Positions 21,082 through 33,522 of a stretch of 64,000 bases of DNA are shown piece by piece; the first letter of the stretch is position 1; each line of letters begins with the position of its first letter. The notes under the pieces are model-generated. The model did not search any database and was not told where the DNA came from. It saw only the letters and a program-made list of their open reading frames with translations. A program made the translations under genes and the position numbers. The DNA is from Ophioderma brevispina (lineage: Eukaryota > Echinodermata > Ophiuroidea > Amphilepidida > Ophiodermatidae). The stretch lies in assembly GCA_023653785.1 (NCBI GenBank), contig JAMKCH010019701.1, forward strand, positions 1 to 64,000, read 5' to 3'.

Positions 21082-21509
21082 ATATAAAAACTACTAGTAG
21101 TGTTTGAAGGTTCAAATATGTTTCTACTACTTTTTGATAAATTAGTACACAGAAGGGGACTTTTTTTAAAGTTCAACATTTCGGTTAGCAGAGGACAACC
21201 GAAAATGTATGTTTTTAGGGGTCCTTGAATGGTGTCATAATTTCTCAGGCAAGACCCATGCGTGCAATGTAATATGTTTGAGTCTTAAGATTTAAATAAA
21301 GTCCCAAACCCTCCAACTTTGCCTTCTGGGATAATTTTTGACTTAGTTGAAAAACGTTTTTGTTCTTTTAGTAACTCTATCAAACTACAATCACATGTAT
21401 TGTTTTATTATTGTGATCAAAGCATAATAAAAAAAATGGCACCTGCACAGAGAAGTGCATATCTAGCTGAAATGATTTAAAGTGATTGCAATATACTATT
21501 TAAAAACTC
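21082..21509. other. No recognisable feature
   Basis: AT-rich spacer. Confidence 0.4.
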
Positions 21510-21863
21510 TTAAAGGGGGATGGCCCGATTTAAGTCTATAAGTTTTTCATCTTGATAGAATGGCCTTCACCCCAAAACCACATCTGTAAAGTTTCGCGCC
21601 GATATTTCAACCCGTTTTGATGTGAGAGCTAAAAACGTGATTTTGCAATCCCCATAGAGTACTGTGTAAAATTAATATTGGTCGACCAAAAAAGGGCACA
21701 TTTTCTCTCATAACATCCAAACCAAACATCCTTTAGCCCTAAGATTTCACAGAGTAAATGAGAAAAATAGTAGCTTTCTTGTGATACCAAAATTTTGACC
21801 ACTTCCGGTAAAATCTGGGGTCCCTGGGGACGAGGCTATTACAATCGGACCATGGACCTTTAA
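21510..21863 (+). mobile_element. TTAA-6 MITE, copy 2 (best preserved)
   Basis: Bounded by TTAA at 21510-21513 and 21860-21863. Left end TTAAAGGGGGATGGCCCGAT; inverted right end TTAAAGGTCCATGGTCCGAT. 354 bp, no coding capacity. The right TTAA runs straight into a CA microsatellite. Confidence 0.9.
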
Positions 21864-21923
21864 CACACACACGCACACACACATGCGCGAGTGCACACAC
21901 ACACATGCGCGAGTGCACACACA
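21862..21923 (+). repeat. (CA)n compound microsatellite
   Basis: CA runs interrupted by two copies of CATGCGCGAGTG. Confidence 0.9.
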
Positions 21924-22243
21924 ATCTCATGGTACAAAACTGCATTATTCAGCTATTTCTTACGAAGTTTTATCATCAACTTACACAACTATCTTGTACA
22001 GACAATGTACCATTATACATAACACAAATGAAGTTCAGTCTTGCTGTGTATAGCAGTCCTAATTCATCAGCTCAAGTAAGTTAAATAACTATCAAAAGAA
22101 GATGTTTAATTGGCAATTAATAAGAACCTTACTCAGGCAGAATGGGTGAATATTATCAGCATGCATGTGTCTACTCTTGTTTTTTTCAACATGAATCACT
22201 AAAAATGAATTGTACATGGGGTAATGATATGTAAAAATGCTAC
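21924..22243. other. No recognisable feature
   Basis: AT-rich spacer. Confidence 0.4.
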
Positions 22244-22564
22244 TTGGTTCTCTGGGTATATCACGCATGCTTCAGCAAGTGCCAGCAATGCCAACACAAC
22301 CCCCTTTCTCCTAATACTACTGATGGAGAGGACAAGAAGGCTCTAAGTAAGAGAAAAATCACTTGGAAGAAACTACAACTGAGAGCGAGCTACATCAAAG
22401 GTTCCACCCACATATGGGTTATTAAAACACAATGCGGCAAGGCAATGCATGGTGACTTTGTTACCAGATCTAAGACTACAACAATGATACAAACCAAATG
22501 TCCATTCCAAGTCACTGCAATCAACTACACACAAATGCATGCCACTCTTAAACAAATGGATTGA
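22244..22564 (+). pseudogene. Unrecognised Lys/Thr-rich frame, possible transposase debris
   Basis: A 106-codon frame with a Cys-x2-Cys near residue 13, a basic stretch (K-K-A-L-S-K-R-K), and a late T-K-C-P-F-Q-V-T segment. The K/S-x-C-P-F pattern is reminiscent of FAR1-type zinc domains of MULE transposases, and its last part is faintly like the piggyBac N-Y-x-x-M segment. Neither is convincing. It lies just upstream, in another frame, of the Cys-rich segment at 22707-22901, so both may be remains of one element. I do not assign a function. Confidence 0.2.
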
Positions 22565-22706
22565 CGCAACGACTAATTCTCTTGGAAGCTTAAACAGAAG
22601 CTTAAGCAGAAGGATGAGCAAACAATGAGAGAGAGAATGAGGTTACTACATAGTCAAACAATGCAGGCTAGGACAGCTAGAAATTCAGATGTTACATTAC
22701 CTCTGA

Positions 22707-22901
22707 CGTTGTTGGCCTGACCACCATGTGATAACATGTAGCTTTGGCCATCCATTATTGGCCGGGCCCATCGGTATTCCTGACAACAGACACCGAAGGT
22801 TCTGCTACTGCACAAATGACAAGAACATGTATTCACCATCGTTACTCCATGCATCCACTCTGGTAAGAGAGTGCAGCCGTTCTCGCTGCAACGCTGGCTG
22901 A
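22707..22901 (+). pseudogene. Possible piggyBac-type transposase C-terminal Cys domain remnant
   Basis: An open stretch of 64 codons between stops (no ATG needed) reads P-D-H-H-V-I, then R-H-R-R-F-C-Y-C-T-N, then V-R-E-C-S-R-S-R-C-N-A-G. The order H, R-R-x-C-x-C, C-x3-C-N matches the layout of the C-terminal cysteine-rich domain of piggyBac-family transposases (R-R-C-x-x-C ... C-x-x-C-x-x-x-L-C). But one C-x2-C is C-x-C here, the second pair is separated by three residues, and the frame stops before the final L-C ... C-F ... H. Decayed if real. Confidence 0.2.
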
Positions 22902-22980
22902 CAATAAAAACTGATGCCTGGTTACCTGGCTACTTTACACTTTTACAGCACTGCTTGGGCTTTGACTTGTAATCACACAG

Positions 22981-23674
22981 ATATGGAATTCACTCAAAAT
23001 GATAACCTCTTTAAAAGGAGGAAAAAGTGATTGGCAAACTGGGCAAATTTATAACATTTAGGAAAAAAGGCATCTAATTAATTTTAAACAATAATTATGA
23101 TATCTCCTTTTGCCATGTTTGGTGCTTTCCTCTCTACTTGAGGCCGATTTTTTAAAATTGCTCTGTATATTATAAGTATGGTAGTGCTTTTTTTAAAATT
23201 CAAAGCCAATTAGGTGGATGAGGTCAATAAAAGATCTAAGAAATCCAACAAGCAATGGACAGTTCATTTTAATGGTTTCAAAAAATAAGGGCATCAAACA
23301 AGTCAGAATATTGTAAAACAATAGGCAAATAGGAAATGTTGCCTATGTTTTCAGGTGAAGCAGAATTCATTTGAAATAAGGGGATGGCAAAGCACAGTTG
23401 AGTTTCTTTAATAATATTTGATTAACAAATGTGTTCGATAAAGCCCATCAAGTCGTATACAATTTGTATTTATTTGTGTTTGTTGTTTCCATCAATAGCA
23501 GATTCATATAATTTTAAATTTAGAACTAATAAACGTTTACTATAGTTCTTATTAAAATCTTTACTTAGTAGTGGTAGGATTTAATATCTTGAGCAAGACT
23601 TTATGCAGAGCAGGAGTATGGACCTAGTAAAACATGATTGTTCACCCCACTGCAACTAAACCAAAGTAAAAAAA
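22981..23674. other. No recognisable feature
   Basis: AT-rich spacer. Confidence 0.4.
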
Positions 23675-24181
23675 AGCAAACACTTAAATTCCTAATGTTA
23701 CATGGAGACATGTTAACTACACCAGAAAAAAATAGCAAACACTTAAAATTCCCAATGTTACATGGAGACATGTTAACTACACCAGAAAAAATAGCAAACA
23801 CTTAAAAATTCTCAATGTTGCATGGAGACATTTTAATACCAGAAAAAATAGCAAATGCTTAAAATTCCAAATGTTACAAGGAGACATGTTAACTACACCA
23901 GAAAAAAAAAGTTAAAATTCCCAATGTCTAATACATGGAGACACGTTAACTACACCAGAAAAAATAGCAAACACTTAAAATTTCCAATGTTAAATGGAGA
24001 CATGTTAACTATGTCCAGAAAAAATAGCAAACACTTAAAAATTCCTAATGTTACATGGAGACTGCTACACCAGAAAAAATAGCAAACACTTAAAATTCCC
24101 AATGTTACATGGAGACATGTTAATTACACCAGAAAAAATAGCAAACACTTAAAAATTCCTAATGTTACATGGAGACATCCT
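23675..24181 (+). repeat. 59-bp minisatellite, nine units
   Basis: Unit: AGCAAACACTTAAAATTCCC, then AATGTTACATGGAGACATGT, then TAACTACACCAGAAAAAAT. Nine copies of 55-61 bp. Unit 7 lost ATGTTAA-type bases and unit 5 lost its start. Frames within are repeat translations. The last unit is cut by the hAT element. Confidence 0.95.
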
Positions 24182-24476
24182 CAGTGGCGTACCGAGGCAG
24201 TTGATCCCGAGGGGCAAAAATTTCCAAGTCGTCCCGCCAGAGGGGACAAAATTTGTAAGTTGTCCCGATGATTTGCTCCAAGTAAGTCTGAATTTGACAA
24301 AATGCACGCATAGCGAGCGAAAATCGCCGAATTTACTTTAATTTTGCCCAAATTTAGGCTGAAATTGGTCGAATTTCCTCGAAAAAGGGGGATGAAAATG
24401 CGTATTTGGTCCATATCGTCCCGTTTTTTCAAGCCAGAGAGGGCAACTTTGCCCCCCCCTTGCTGGTACGCCACCT
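24182..24476. mobile_element. hAT-like MITE with 8-bp target duplication
   Basis: Ends CAGTGGCGTACC and, inverted, AGGTGGCGTACC. Flanked by GACATCCT at 24174-24181 and 24477-24484, an exact 8-bp duplication. The 295-bp interior has repeated GTCCCG and GGGGCAAA motifs. The 8-bp duplication with CAGTGGCG ends is diagnostic of hAT. A 105-codon antisense frame is incidental. Confidence 0.9.
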
Positions 24477-24484
24477 GACATCCT

Positions 24485-26317
24485 ATGGGAAAAGTCACAT
24501 TAGACCATTCAAAATAATATAAATTCTTTTTGAAGCAAGCTACCTGGACATTCTGATTTGGATGTCAATGTCTGTTGGTGCTACTATACTTTTACAAGTC
24601 ATCTTGCTGCTACTGGTCAAACTTGAAAAGATTTTGTGACAGGTAGACGACCAGACTGGGTACTTATTAAATAGAACACTTAAAATAGTTGGAATGGTTG
24701 CACAAATAAAGCTAAACTTGATAAATTTACAAGGATGGTGACTTACTTAAAGTTGCCCTAAAATAGCACATCCTTAGATCACGGCTAACCACAAAGACAA
24801 AGCAAGAACAAATAAAAAATAGCTTGATTAACTGAATGTCTGGCCGAGTGCTGAGGTGGACAACATTTTATTTTGGGGTTATAGTATTGTTTGTATTTCT
24901 TTTAGTTTTACTGATCAACGTTATTTGATTCAAGTAAGGTATTTCGGGTCAATCACTAGTGTTGCCTGCTTTGCAATCCACCTTTCCTTTGGACTCTGTA
25001 CAAGTTGCACCGCTAATGAGGGGCCTGTTGACCTTGGTTTGTGACCTTAAAGGTGGTGGGGCCTACCATGACATGCAGGTCTCTACAATGCACCTAAGAC
25101 TTGTTGGTTGGTTGTAAAATCATACCATTTTCAAAGCAATATATATACCATTTTTAAACATTTTGAGATAAGACCCAACATATCGTGCATATCGCTGGAT
25201 TTATATTGATCCCTACTTCCCAATAGTTCAAGTAAAACTCTTGAAATTATCATCAGAACAAGCAAAATACCTTCTCTTATTTTCTTTATAATGGACTTGT
25301 TACCTGTAATATCTCAAATTTGAAGGGAAAAAAATGATAAGGGTTTTTCCCTTCATAAATATTCCACGAAAACAATTTGCACCACTTCCCCTTTTCAAAG
25401 GATTTTTATTATGGGGAGACACCTAACCACAAAAATTATATCATTGATTTGTCGACTCTTAAAACTTCTGATCAGATTCAGTTCATAAGTGTTGGCATTT
25501 CATTGACCGAGGCGCGTTTCATGATTTACATTTTGATTTTGCAGTTTATCTGGTATTGAAAAATGTTGTCCATGGAATACCGACACCCCAACACAAATGA
25601 CAGAAACATGTATGCTAAATTTTAATAATTGCCAAAGTTGTTAAGTTATATTATGGTCATTATTTCTCCATAGACTTTGTACAGGCACTGTGTCAAATAG
25701 ACTGAATGTAGGTATTTGTGGATAATGTACTTCTCATATAAATAACTTGTACATGTCCTCAGGGACTGTTTTTGTAAAAATATGACATATCAATAGAAAT
25801 TTGTGCTTTGTCATATATTGTTTAAATATACTCTTCATGTAACTAGCTCGCCTATTTTAGAAATACTAGACACTAAATCTTTTTGAATTTCCTGAAGAGG
25901 AACTAAAAGTTCAATGGTAACAAATAAGCTGTCATGAAAGAAAAGAAAAACTTGGAAAGTTCGCTGTTGCATTTGGCATTCAATGGCGTCAGTGACGCTA
26001 ATGCACTCAGCCAGCTATTTGTGAGTGCCAGCTTTTAATGTGCTAGTGTGTGAATGCCAGTGCATTCAGTCAACACTTATGAATGTTGCTAGCCAGATAG
26101 CACAGTGATGTTGCTAGCACGAGGAGACAAAAGCACTCAAAACACTTTTTCACAGTTAAAAGTTTCTAATTCAGACTTCAAATTTTTTAAAACAATGTCA
26201 AACGGGAGATACATAACAAAATAAACAGCTAATCAAGGAAAACGTGGGGAAGGGACTAGAGACCAATTATGCTTGGATTATAAACCACGGTCCTAAAAAA
26301 AGTCCCCCTTCCCAAAA
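24485..26317. other. No recognisable feature
   Basis: A TTAAAGGTGGTGGGGCC at 25047 looks like a TTAA-family end, but no inverse end was found. Local TGAGTGCCA/TGCTAGCAC motif repetition occurs at 25985-26115, and there is a perfect small palindrome GCGTCAGTGACGC near 25984. No frame with a motif. Confidence 0.4.
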
Positions 26318-26378
26318 CCCCCCCCCACACACACACACACACAAACCCACACAAACCCACACACACACACACCACACA
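26318..26378 (+). repeat. C run and (CA)n microsatellite
   Basis: CCCCCCCCC followed by CA units with two AAACCCACAC interruptions. Confidence 0.95.
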
Positions 26379-28440
26379 AAAAGTATTATAAAAAGATTTG
26401 AAAAACAGAACAACTAAAACATTATATTTGAAGAATTTATCTCCCTGAATCAATGTTAACAAGAATTGATTCAGAAAACATGAACATTTCATAGTGTGTT
26501 TATTGAAAGTGCAAAAATCTGGGAAGCACTTTAAATCTGAAAATTCTTTAACTGCAACTTATTTTGCCATCATTTCAAATTATACCAAATTGAGGAAAAA
26601 CATTGGGGTGGTTTTTAGGATTTTGAATAATGTTCAACAGATAATAAACAGACAAATAAATTTTAACAGTAAACATTAGGCTTCAACAATCAACTCAAGA
26701 TAAGGCCAGACAGAAAAAAACGAGAGCTTCAACGATGCATGTAAACCTTGCTTATGATACAGCAGTATCTACAGCCTGTCCCAAAAAAACTTGTATAAGT
26801 GAAAAACACAAAAGTGCCCTCTTGGCCAATTAACACATATAGTTGTGACATGATACTTAATCACCTTCAAAGCCACAGTCTTAATAGCTTTCAAATGCCG
26901 TTTGTTCAGTTCAAATTGTCTGTTGTATAATCTCGAGATGTTTAGTAAACACGGGACGAGTCAGGCGTGGAAGGCCAACTTTTGTAAACACTCCATGACT
27001 CAGTGACTGATAATCTCTCCACAGGTACGTTAGACTGTGATTTACGGTCATTTTCATTGATTTTCATAGTTAACAGAAAATCAGGGTGATGAAAATCGGT
27101 TTTTGTAAAATGGAACACAAAAACAGAATTGACTTTTGTAAAATGGTAAAAATTGGTCTTACCCGGTGGTGTCAATTCATATTCAAAGGCGTAAAGCATG
27201 TCGTTCCCCAAGGTAAAAACTACGGGTCCCTTTTTGGCGTAGTTTCAAGTACATTTTCAGCAATTTGGACTTTTTTACATGAAAAACGGGTACAAATTAA
27301 CCCTTTAAAAACAAATTTTTTTTGCATTTCAAGTACACTTTTACAAAATCACCCCTTTTTTGACCATTCAAGAAACACACACAAAAACATATTTTCTTTT
27401 CAAAGATGTAACTCTGTTATCCTTTACCTGTTTTACTACCATCTTTAAGCCTCATATATGAGGAAAACAAATAACAGAAAAGTACACTGAGTTCAAATAA
27501 CCGAAAAGTTCATTGAATTGTCCCAATTTCAAAATATCAATTCGAAAAAATAGTGTGTGAACTATTCAGGTAGGTTAAGTCACTTAAATGACTTTGCTGT
27601 GCATGTGTGCACAACCATGCATACAAGCTACAACGTAGCTCCTAGCTATCATGGACTTTTTTACAGCAAATTTACATCAGAAGAAAAGTCAAGGCAGTTT
27701 TCAATATAATCATTTATACTCCTGGAGGACAGTCCCCCAATACGCCCCCACTTAATTGACCCTTGATTCCAGCAAAAATCATCGCAAGGAGTCACGGCAT
27801 TTCGAGGGACAAACGTGAGCCCTTGAGCATTTATGTGTCGCACCATTGTGAATGAATTCAAGAGTCCCTGTGTCCATGTTCCACAGCCCGTGCATTATGA
27901 AATCGCTTGATATAAAGGGACCCATGGAATCAGCGTGGCTCCTACCTGGGGGCACAGAGTTGGAGTACCAAAAGACCTTGGGAAGCCCCTGCTTACACGA
28001 TGACATGAAATGTAACAAACAGGGATTCGACTTTAACTTTCACAGGGACTGAGTTTGTTTCAAGTATTTTGGGGCAAAAACATAACAACAAGAATACGGA
28101 TAATAAGCGGAGAAATTGGTAAGATTTCTAGGATTTCACATTTTAGTATTCACAAAAAAATTATACCCTTTTTCCAAAATATGAGTACATCGTTGACAAA
28201 AAAAAGGACCCTTTTTTATTACAAAATCGCGTTACAATTTATTTGCGAAATACTTTCAAAATACACCCCTTTTACGCGGGAAAAAGGGAACGATCATGCG
28301 TACACATGGTCCAAGATGAGTGCAAACACGGGGGTCTCTACTCTTATGCCAGGGACATACAAATTGGGTACAAGAAAAACATTCAAACAGTGTATTACAA
28401 ACTTCTCCACGACCAATGTGAAAAATCGAATAGGTAAGTA
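26379..28440. other. No recognisable gene; scattered frames
   Basis: Frames at 27086-27448, 27661-28052 (both strands) and 28055-28441 reach 128 codons but show no motif I recognise. CAGCCTGTCCCAAAAAAACT at 26775 resembles some mariner-type ends, without a partner. 27090-27160 repeats TTTTGTAAAATGG-like units. Confidence 0.4.
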
Positions 28441-31390
28441 GAAATTAGTTTCTGATTTGATAAAAATATAGTGTGAAAAGACAATTGAATCTCAGTAATT
28501 AGGGCTTATAGTCACTGTTATTTTTACAATATTTCAGGCCACATTAAATACGATACATAATTTAAATAGTTAAGGGCCTGTCATAGTTTTTGTGACTAAT
28601 ACTATATACGGAGTATTCACTATTGGTATTATTATAGGTTTCAAAAACAAATTATGGTTCTACATGATAACAAAGTTGAGGAAAGGTAGGCCCTAAATAC
28701 TTTTCTGATAAGTATTGTTCAGCTAATACCTCCCACAACTAAGAGTCCGAAGAAGGATTGAAAATGACTTGGAAAATATATAAATAAACCCACTGCTAGT
28801 TTGAATGTCTAAAAGTTGAAACCAAGTAGAAATATACTGAAAGTTTACTCTGGATGAAGATATCAAGGACAAACCCAGAATGTGAATTGGAGAGTGCTAA
28901 TTTGAAGTTATAACATAACTCTCATTATCTAGTCTAGATAAACATTGAATGAAAAAATTTACTGCCAAGTGATTACAGCTATTGGAATTGGCCTATCTCA
29001 AAGAGCAATTGTAACTTAAATTTAATTAGCAAGTATGTTATCAAACATCAATGTCATTTGTCCTTGGTAGTTCCTCTTCCAAACCAGATCAACAATTTTT
29101 GCAGCTCTTAATTTTCACATAGTATGTGGGGAAATTGATTGTAGTAAAGGCTCTGAAAGCGTGAGTCATATAGGAGAAATGATTAAGATTAATAACATTT
29201 TTAAGTTAACATTATGGCTATTAAGAAGAGGCCGATTGAAATTTTAAAATAGATCATAATGGTTTGTAAACATTAGTTTGTTCAATATTCCCTCTTCCAG
29301 AGGTTAGAGGAGGGTGTGACCATGGACGTGTTAGTAAGGTCAAATGCTTAAAGTGCTAAAATCGTGGTGGTAAATCTTTCAATGCTAATAGTGAAATGGT
29401 TAATTGAAAGACATATACCAGATGATCAAGAAGGCCCTCTACTTTGAGCTTAGAGTTGCACACTGTAAATACTTGCCTCAACAATGGTATGCCCTTCGCC
29501 ATCCACCATAGTAAAACATGCACACAAGGCCCGATGCTTTCAAGCTAAATAACAATCTTTCGGACTTTGAGTGTTAAAATAAAACGGCTCCACAACGGAC
29601 AAATACACCCCGATTTTGGGAGATCGCTCTTCGTCCCTGACTTCGGGCTCTCCCTACCCACTCCAAAAATTCGTCACCATACAATAAGAAAGTAGCCCCT
29701 GATTACAAAGCACACACAAAATTGGACTTGACCGTCCCCGTGCGTCATAGCTATAAACCTGGTGCTTAGCACAAGGGTTAAAAAAGAAAGTCGTCTCAGA
29801 TTTCCACTCATATGTGTTAAAATCACATTTTAACGCTTTTTTAGGTTGTGAAGGATATAATTTTTTTGTTTTTTAAAGATTTCAAGATTCAAAATTAAAA
29901 AAAGAAAAATTTGGCCGTGAAGCCACTGAAAATAGGATAATTCTGGGTAGGCACAGCAAGCACACACAATTTCTTTATGACCTGTTTGTTAAAAATGTCA
30001 AACAAATGGGAATTTCAAACATGTATTTTATTAATAATACCTCCTAACTCCTCGGTTCTTGAAAAGTGCGACATACATTTGTGTACAATTCTTCCTTGAA
30101 GAATGGGTATCGAACTATGACTGTGGTCTGTTCTGTTCAAGTACAGTATAGCAAACCCATTGACATTCAAAAAGAATATGAGGTAATAAGTTCGATCTAC
30201 GATACCAAGAAAAAAAGATACCATACATTTTTGTTGTTCCACCCTTTGCAAGTATATTGAGGAGGAGCATGTACCCAGGTCAAAAGTTCTTCATTTACCC
30301 CTCCCAATATCAAAGAGGTTTGACCCTTTGGTAGTATATGACAACCCTCTATATCATACACTATGTAGTTAGTACTCTAAATCTCTCAAATGTCACTTTT
30401 CAATTACCCTTTTAGTCATTTTTACCACTTTTTTAACTCACAACCAAGTTGGACGTAGGTAGTACAAAACTATACATTTGGAATCCTTATGGTTAGACGA
30501 AAAAATATGGCATGATTTCAACATGATGGGGCATTTTAAAAAATTGGACCCCTGTGTAAACCTTAAAATTGGGCCCCTATTGACAAAAGGGAGACCACAA
30601 TTTGAGGAGGACTATACTACCTAACAGTTGATGCTAGAGGGTCCATACTGAAATACCAAAGGTGTGAAACCTTTCTGTAGTGGGAGGTAAAAAAATTCCT
30701 TAAATAAGGCCCCTGTGATATTCTGCTCCTTCTCTATATACATGATACTTTCATCCTATTACAGTCAATCATGACATGAATGGAGAGTTTGTCCAGTTGA
30801 ATTATGGTCATCTCACTTACACATTTGGACCAACACATGTCATTGATGACTTTGCTATTTGACTTTTAACTCCTGCTCATCCATGCCCAGGATGAAATAA
30901 AGGATTTTCAGATCCAGGAGCCAATTTTGGTGTTTTACATTTTATTGCCCTTGGGTCTAGACAAATGTACACAGTTTGTTTCAGAACCAGGGGCATTTTG
31001 CATTTTAGCGGGGGTAAATTGGCCCCGTGTGCCCGCAGGCATTAGTCAGGCCTTGCCATGCCTTCCAATTCACCTTCAGGTTGCGTATGCAAACCATTCC
31101 CCATTGTTCCAAGTTCTTCAAACGTTTCCGATTTGCTAGTAGAGGGGAAAAAAGCATTACGGTCAGATGTTCAAATTCACTGGGACGCAGTGCTTCCATT
31201 TACTAAAATATTATTCTACCTCTCGTATTAAAGTGAATTTTTGGGTTTTCGTTTTCTAATAGGCTGAAAAGTGCACATTGCCGGGTCATTAAGATTTATT
31301 GTATATTTTGACACTTATGGTTGCTTTGAGCATAAAATCCCTACAGAATGTATTAATAAAAATACAAATCTGAATTGCTCAAATTTGATA
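28441..31390. other. No recognisable feature
   Basis: Nearly 3 kb of AT-rich DNA without a supported feature. Frames up to 78 codons have no motifs. Confidence 0.5.
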
Positions 31391-31437
31391 TTTTATTATT
31401 ATTATTAATATTATTATTATCATTATCATGTTATTAT
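31391..31437 (+). repeat. (TTA)n microsatellite
   Basis: Imperfect ATT/TTA run. Confidence 0.9.
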
Positions 31438-31593
31438 GTACGTTAAGGTGAAATTGTTTTTTGTTATTCACTCGTTACAATGTTAGGGCTAAATATCATT
31501 TCCCTAGGCTAATGTATCCCTTAAACAGAAGATAACAAAAGAATATGAATACTAATGCAAATTTATTCAAATTTTTATTATTTTTTTTCAATG

Positions 31594-31614
31594 GGCTGTC
31601 TCTAAGAGACAGCC
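31594..31614. other. Short perfect stem GGCTGTCTCT / AGAGACAGCC
   Basis: Ten-bp arms around a single A; could be the head-to-head end of a decayed element. Nothing around it supports a terminator or gene. Confidence 0.6.
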
Positions 31615-31837
31615 TGTTGTACAACTCATTAAAGTCTCATGATAATTAATCATGGATGTAAAAAAAGAAAATGAAAAAAATGCAAAAATAAATTTTGTAC
31701 ATCAAAAAATAATAGCTTGTAAAATGACAATGACAATTCTCCTTTCACTATCCTATATATAACAGTGTCCCTAGTGATGGATCAATACCAAATGCATTCC
31801 AGATTTGCAAGATATCAGTTTATGACTGCTTCAGCTA

Positions 31838-32396
31838 TTATCCGCCACAAGATTCCTCATCAGGCTGTTCCCAAGATGGAAGAATTCCATCTACCTGTGG
31901 ATTTCTAACTCCAATGAATTTTGCACTGACACTCAGATACACCAAAAAAAAAAGATAAACCCTCTCATGCACAGAGCTAATCTGGCCAGTGACAGGTGCA
32001 AGTCTGCTGAGGTCAAATTTGCAGGTATGCATAAAGGGCCTGTCCATCAGTTACGCTAACATGACACCTGATTTATGCTGGCCAGTTCTCCCACAGAGTC
32101 GGGCTATTATACTTACATTCAAATGTCCAAGGTTCAATGTACACATAGCTGGACAAAGCTTGGGAAATCAACACACCATCAACTTCATAATCGCCTTTAC
32201 AGGAACATCAAAAATTAACCAAAACTGCCTTCCGTGTTCTGTGCTCACAACTAGAGAGTACACATTCACAATGTTGACATTTTCCTACAAGCTGGCTCTT
32301 CGCTGCGCTGGGATCTTACGCTGCTGCACATGGTATGAATACGCAGAGGCAGATGTTTGTAGGGTTTTCATTACATGCAAAACTGCAGGCGCCTAA
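31838..32396. other. Unrecognised overlapping frames
   Basis: The longest frame of the window (31989-32396, +, 135 codons) and a 69-codon antisense frame (31838-32047) overlap. The antisense one ends I-L-P-S-W-E-Q-P-D-E-E followed by S-C-G-G, a phrase that looks repeat-derived (possibly a retroelement 3' region), but I cannot place it. No domain in the + frame. Confidence 0.25.
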
Positions 32397-32673
32397 CTAA
32401 ACCTATCATGTGGTGTTTTAATTCATGCAGGTCACTTGTGCAAGCAACCATGTCCCCTCAGGCTAGGTCAATTTTTATTTTTATTTAACTTCCCTTTTCA
32501 ATTGTAATTATGCTCTGGTCACTTTGACTACCATGCTTTGACCATTACCATGGCTAATCCATATAATGTGGAGTGCTTAGTTTCTTGCACAGTCTTCCAC
32601 ACGGTGCATCCTCATGGGTAATCACATCTGTCTTGCTGATCTTAACAAGTGCGCATTACATTGCTTTTTGAAG
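32397..32673. other. Short spacer
   Basis: No feature seen. Confidence 0.4.
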
Positions 32674-33163
32674 CAGGGGCCACATTGGATGAATCCACAA
32701 TGAATGAGGGCCGCAAACAAGTAATTGGGTCTCTCAAGTTTGGTTTATGATGTGCCTACATAATAAGTATGGAAGTAGGACCCATATCTATCCCAATATT
32801 TGCCAAAAGGGACCCAATACCAGAGATGCAGATTTTGGGTCAAATTTAACACAAATTTCCATTTTTGTTGACCTTTTTAGCAAATTTGGAAAAATTTGGG
32901 CTTCATTTTGAGGAAATTGGACTAATTTTTCCACAATTTTTAGAAAATTTTGGTTTCAGACTGATGGAGTTAGACTAATTTTCCAACAATGTTTAGAAGT
33001 TCGGTTTCAGATTGATGAAATTGAACTAATTCAAATGACATCTTTTTTAAATATTAGTTAAGATTTTTATGTATTTTAATTGTTCTGGGAAGTACCTCAC
33101 GGGCCGCATGAGAGCTCTTAGCGGGCCGCAAATGGCCTGCGGGCCGCAGGTTGGACACCCCTG
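32674..33163. mobile_element. hAT-like element with CAGGGG ends
   Basis: The right end GCGGGCCGCAGGTTGGACAC + CCCTG (33139-33163) is the inverse of CAGGGGTGTCCAACC-GCGGCCCGC, a common hAT-type end. A plausible left end CAGGGGCCACATTGG lies at 32674. The flanking 8-mers do not match, so the left limit is tentative. Inside is a triplicated AAATTTGG/ACTAATTTTCC-like segment (32870-33040). Confidence 0.5.
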
Positions 33164-33251
33164 GGTTAAAAGGAATGATGGATGCAGGATGCTGGAGACA
33201 TTTTGTGAATTCCATGGAAGTGTACAGTTTGACATAGAATGTAGAGAGCCA

Positions 33252-33312
33252 TGTGTGTGTGTGTATATGAGTGTATGTGTGGTTGCATGCGCTTGGGGCA
33301 TGTGTGCGCACA
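33252..33312 (+). repeat. (GT)n imperfect microsatellite
   Basis: GTGTGTGTGTATATGAGTGT and TGTGTGCGCAC patches. Confidence 0.85.
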
Positions 33313-33458
33313 CTTGTATTTCCGAGGACCTAACACAAAAGAAATTCTTTTTGAATAATAGTCCTCAGAAGGATTTCTTTTGTCCTCATTCCACGTTTCA
33401 ATTTACGACCGAGGATGTGGTTCCTTCAATGTCCTTGAAGTAAAGATGATGCAAAATT

Positions 33459-33486
33459 GTGTGTGTGCGCACGCATGTGTGTGTGC

Positions 33487-33521
<35 letters not shown>

Positions 33522-33522
33522 C
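33459..33522 (+). repeat. (GT)n microsatellite
   Basis: GT run with CGCACGCAT interruption. Confidence 0.95.

Noticed and set aside
25047..25080. Another TTAAAGG-start MITE (also at 14483)
   Set aside because: No inverse end found within about 1 kb, so only a chance or orphan end.
27661..28052. Overlapping frames on both strands as a coding exon
   Set aside because: No motif, no plausible splice-site pairing, and both strands are equally open.
31989..32396. Longest open frame (135 codons) as a gene
   Set aside because: No domain, no start context of note, overlaps an opposite frame of similar quality, and length is within chance for 64 kb of this composition.
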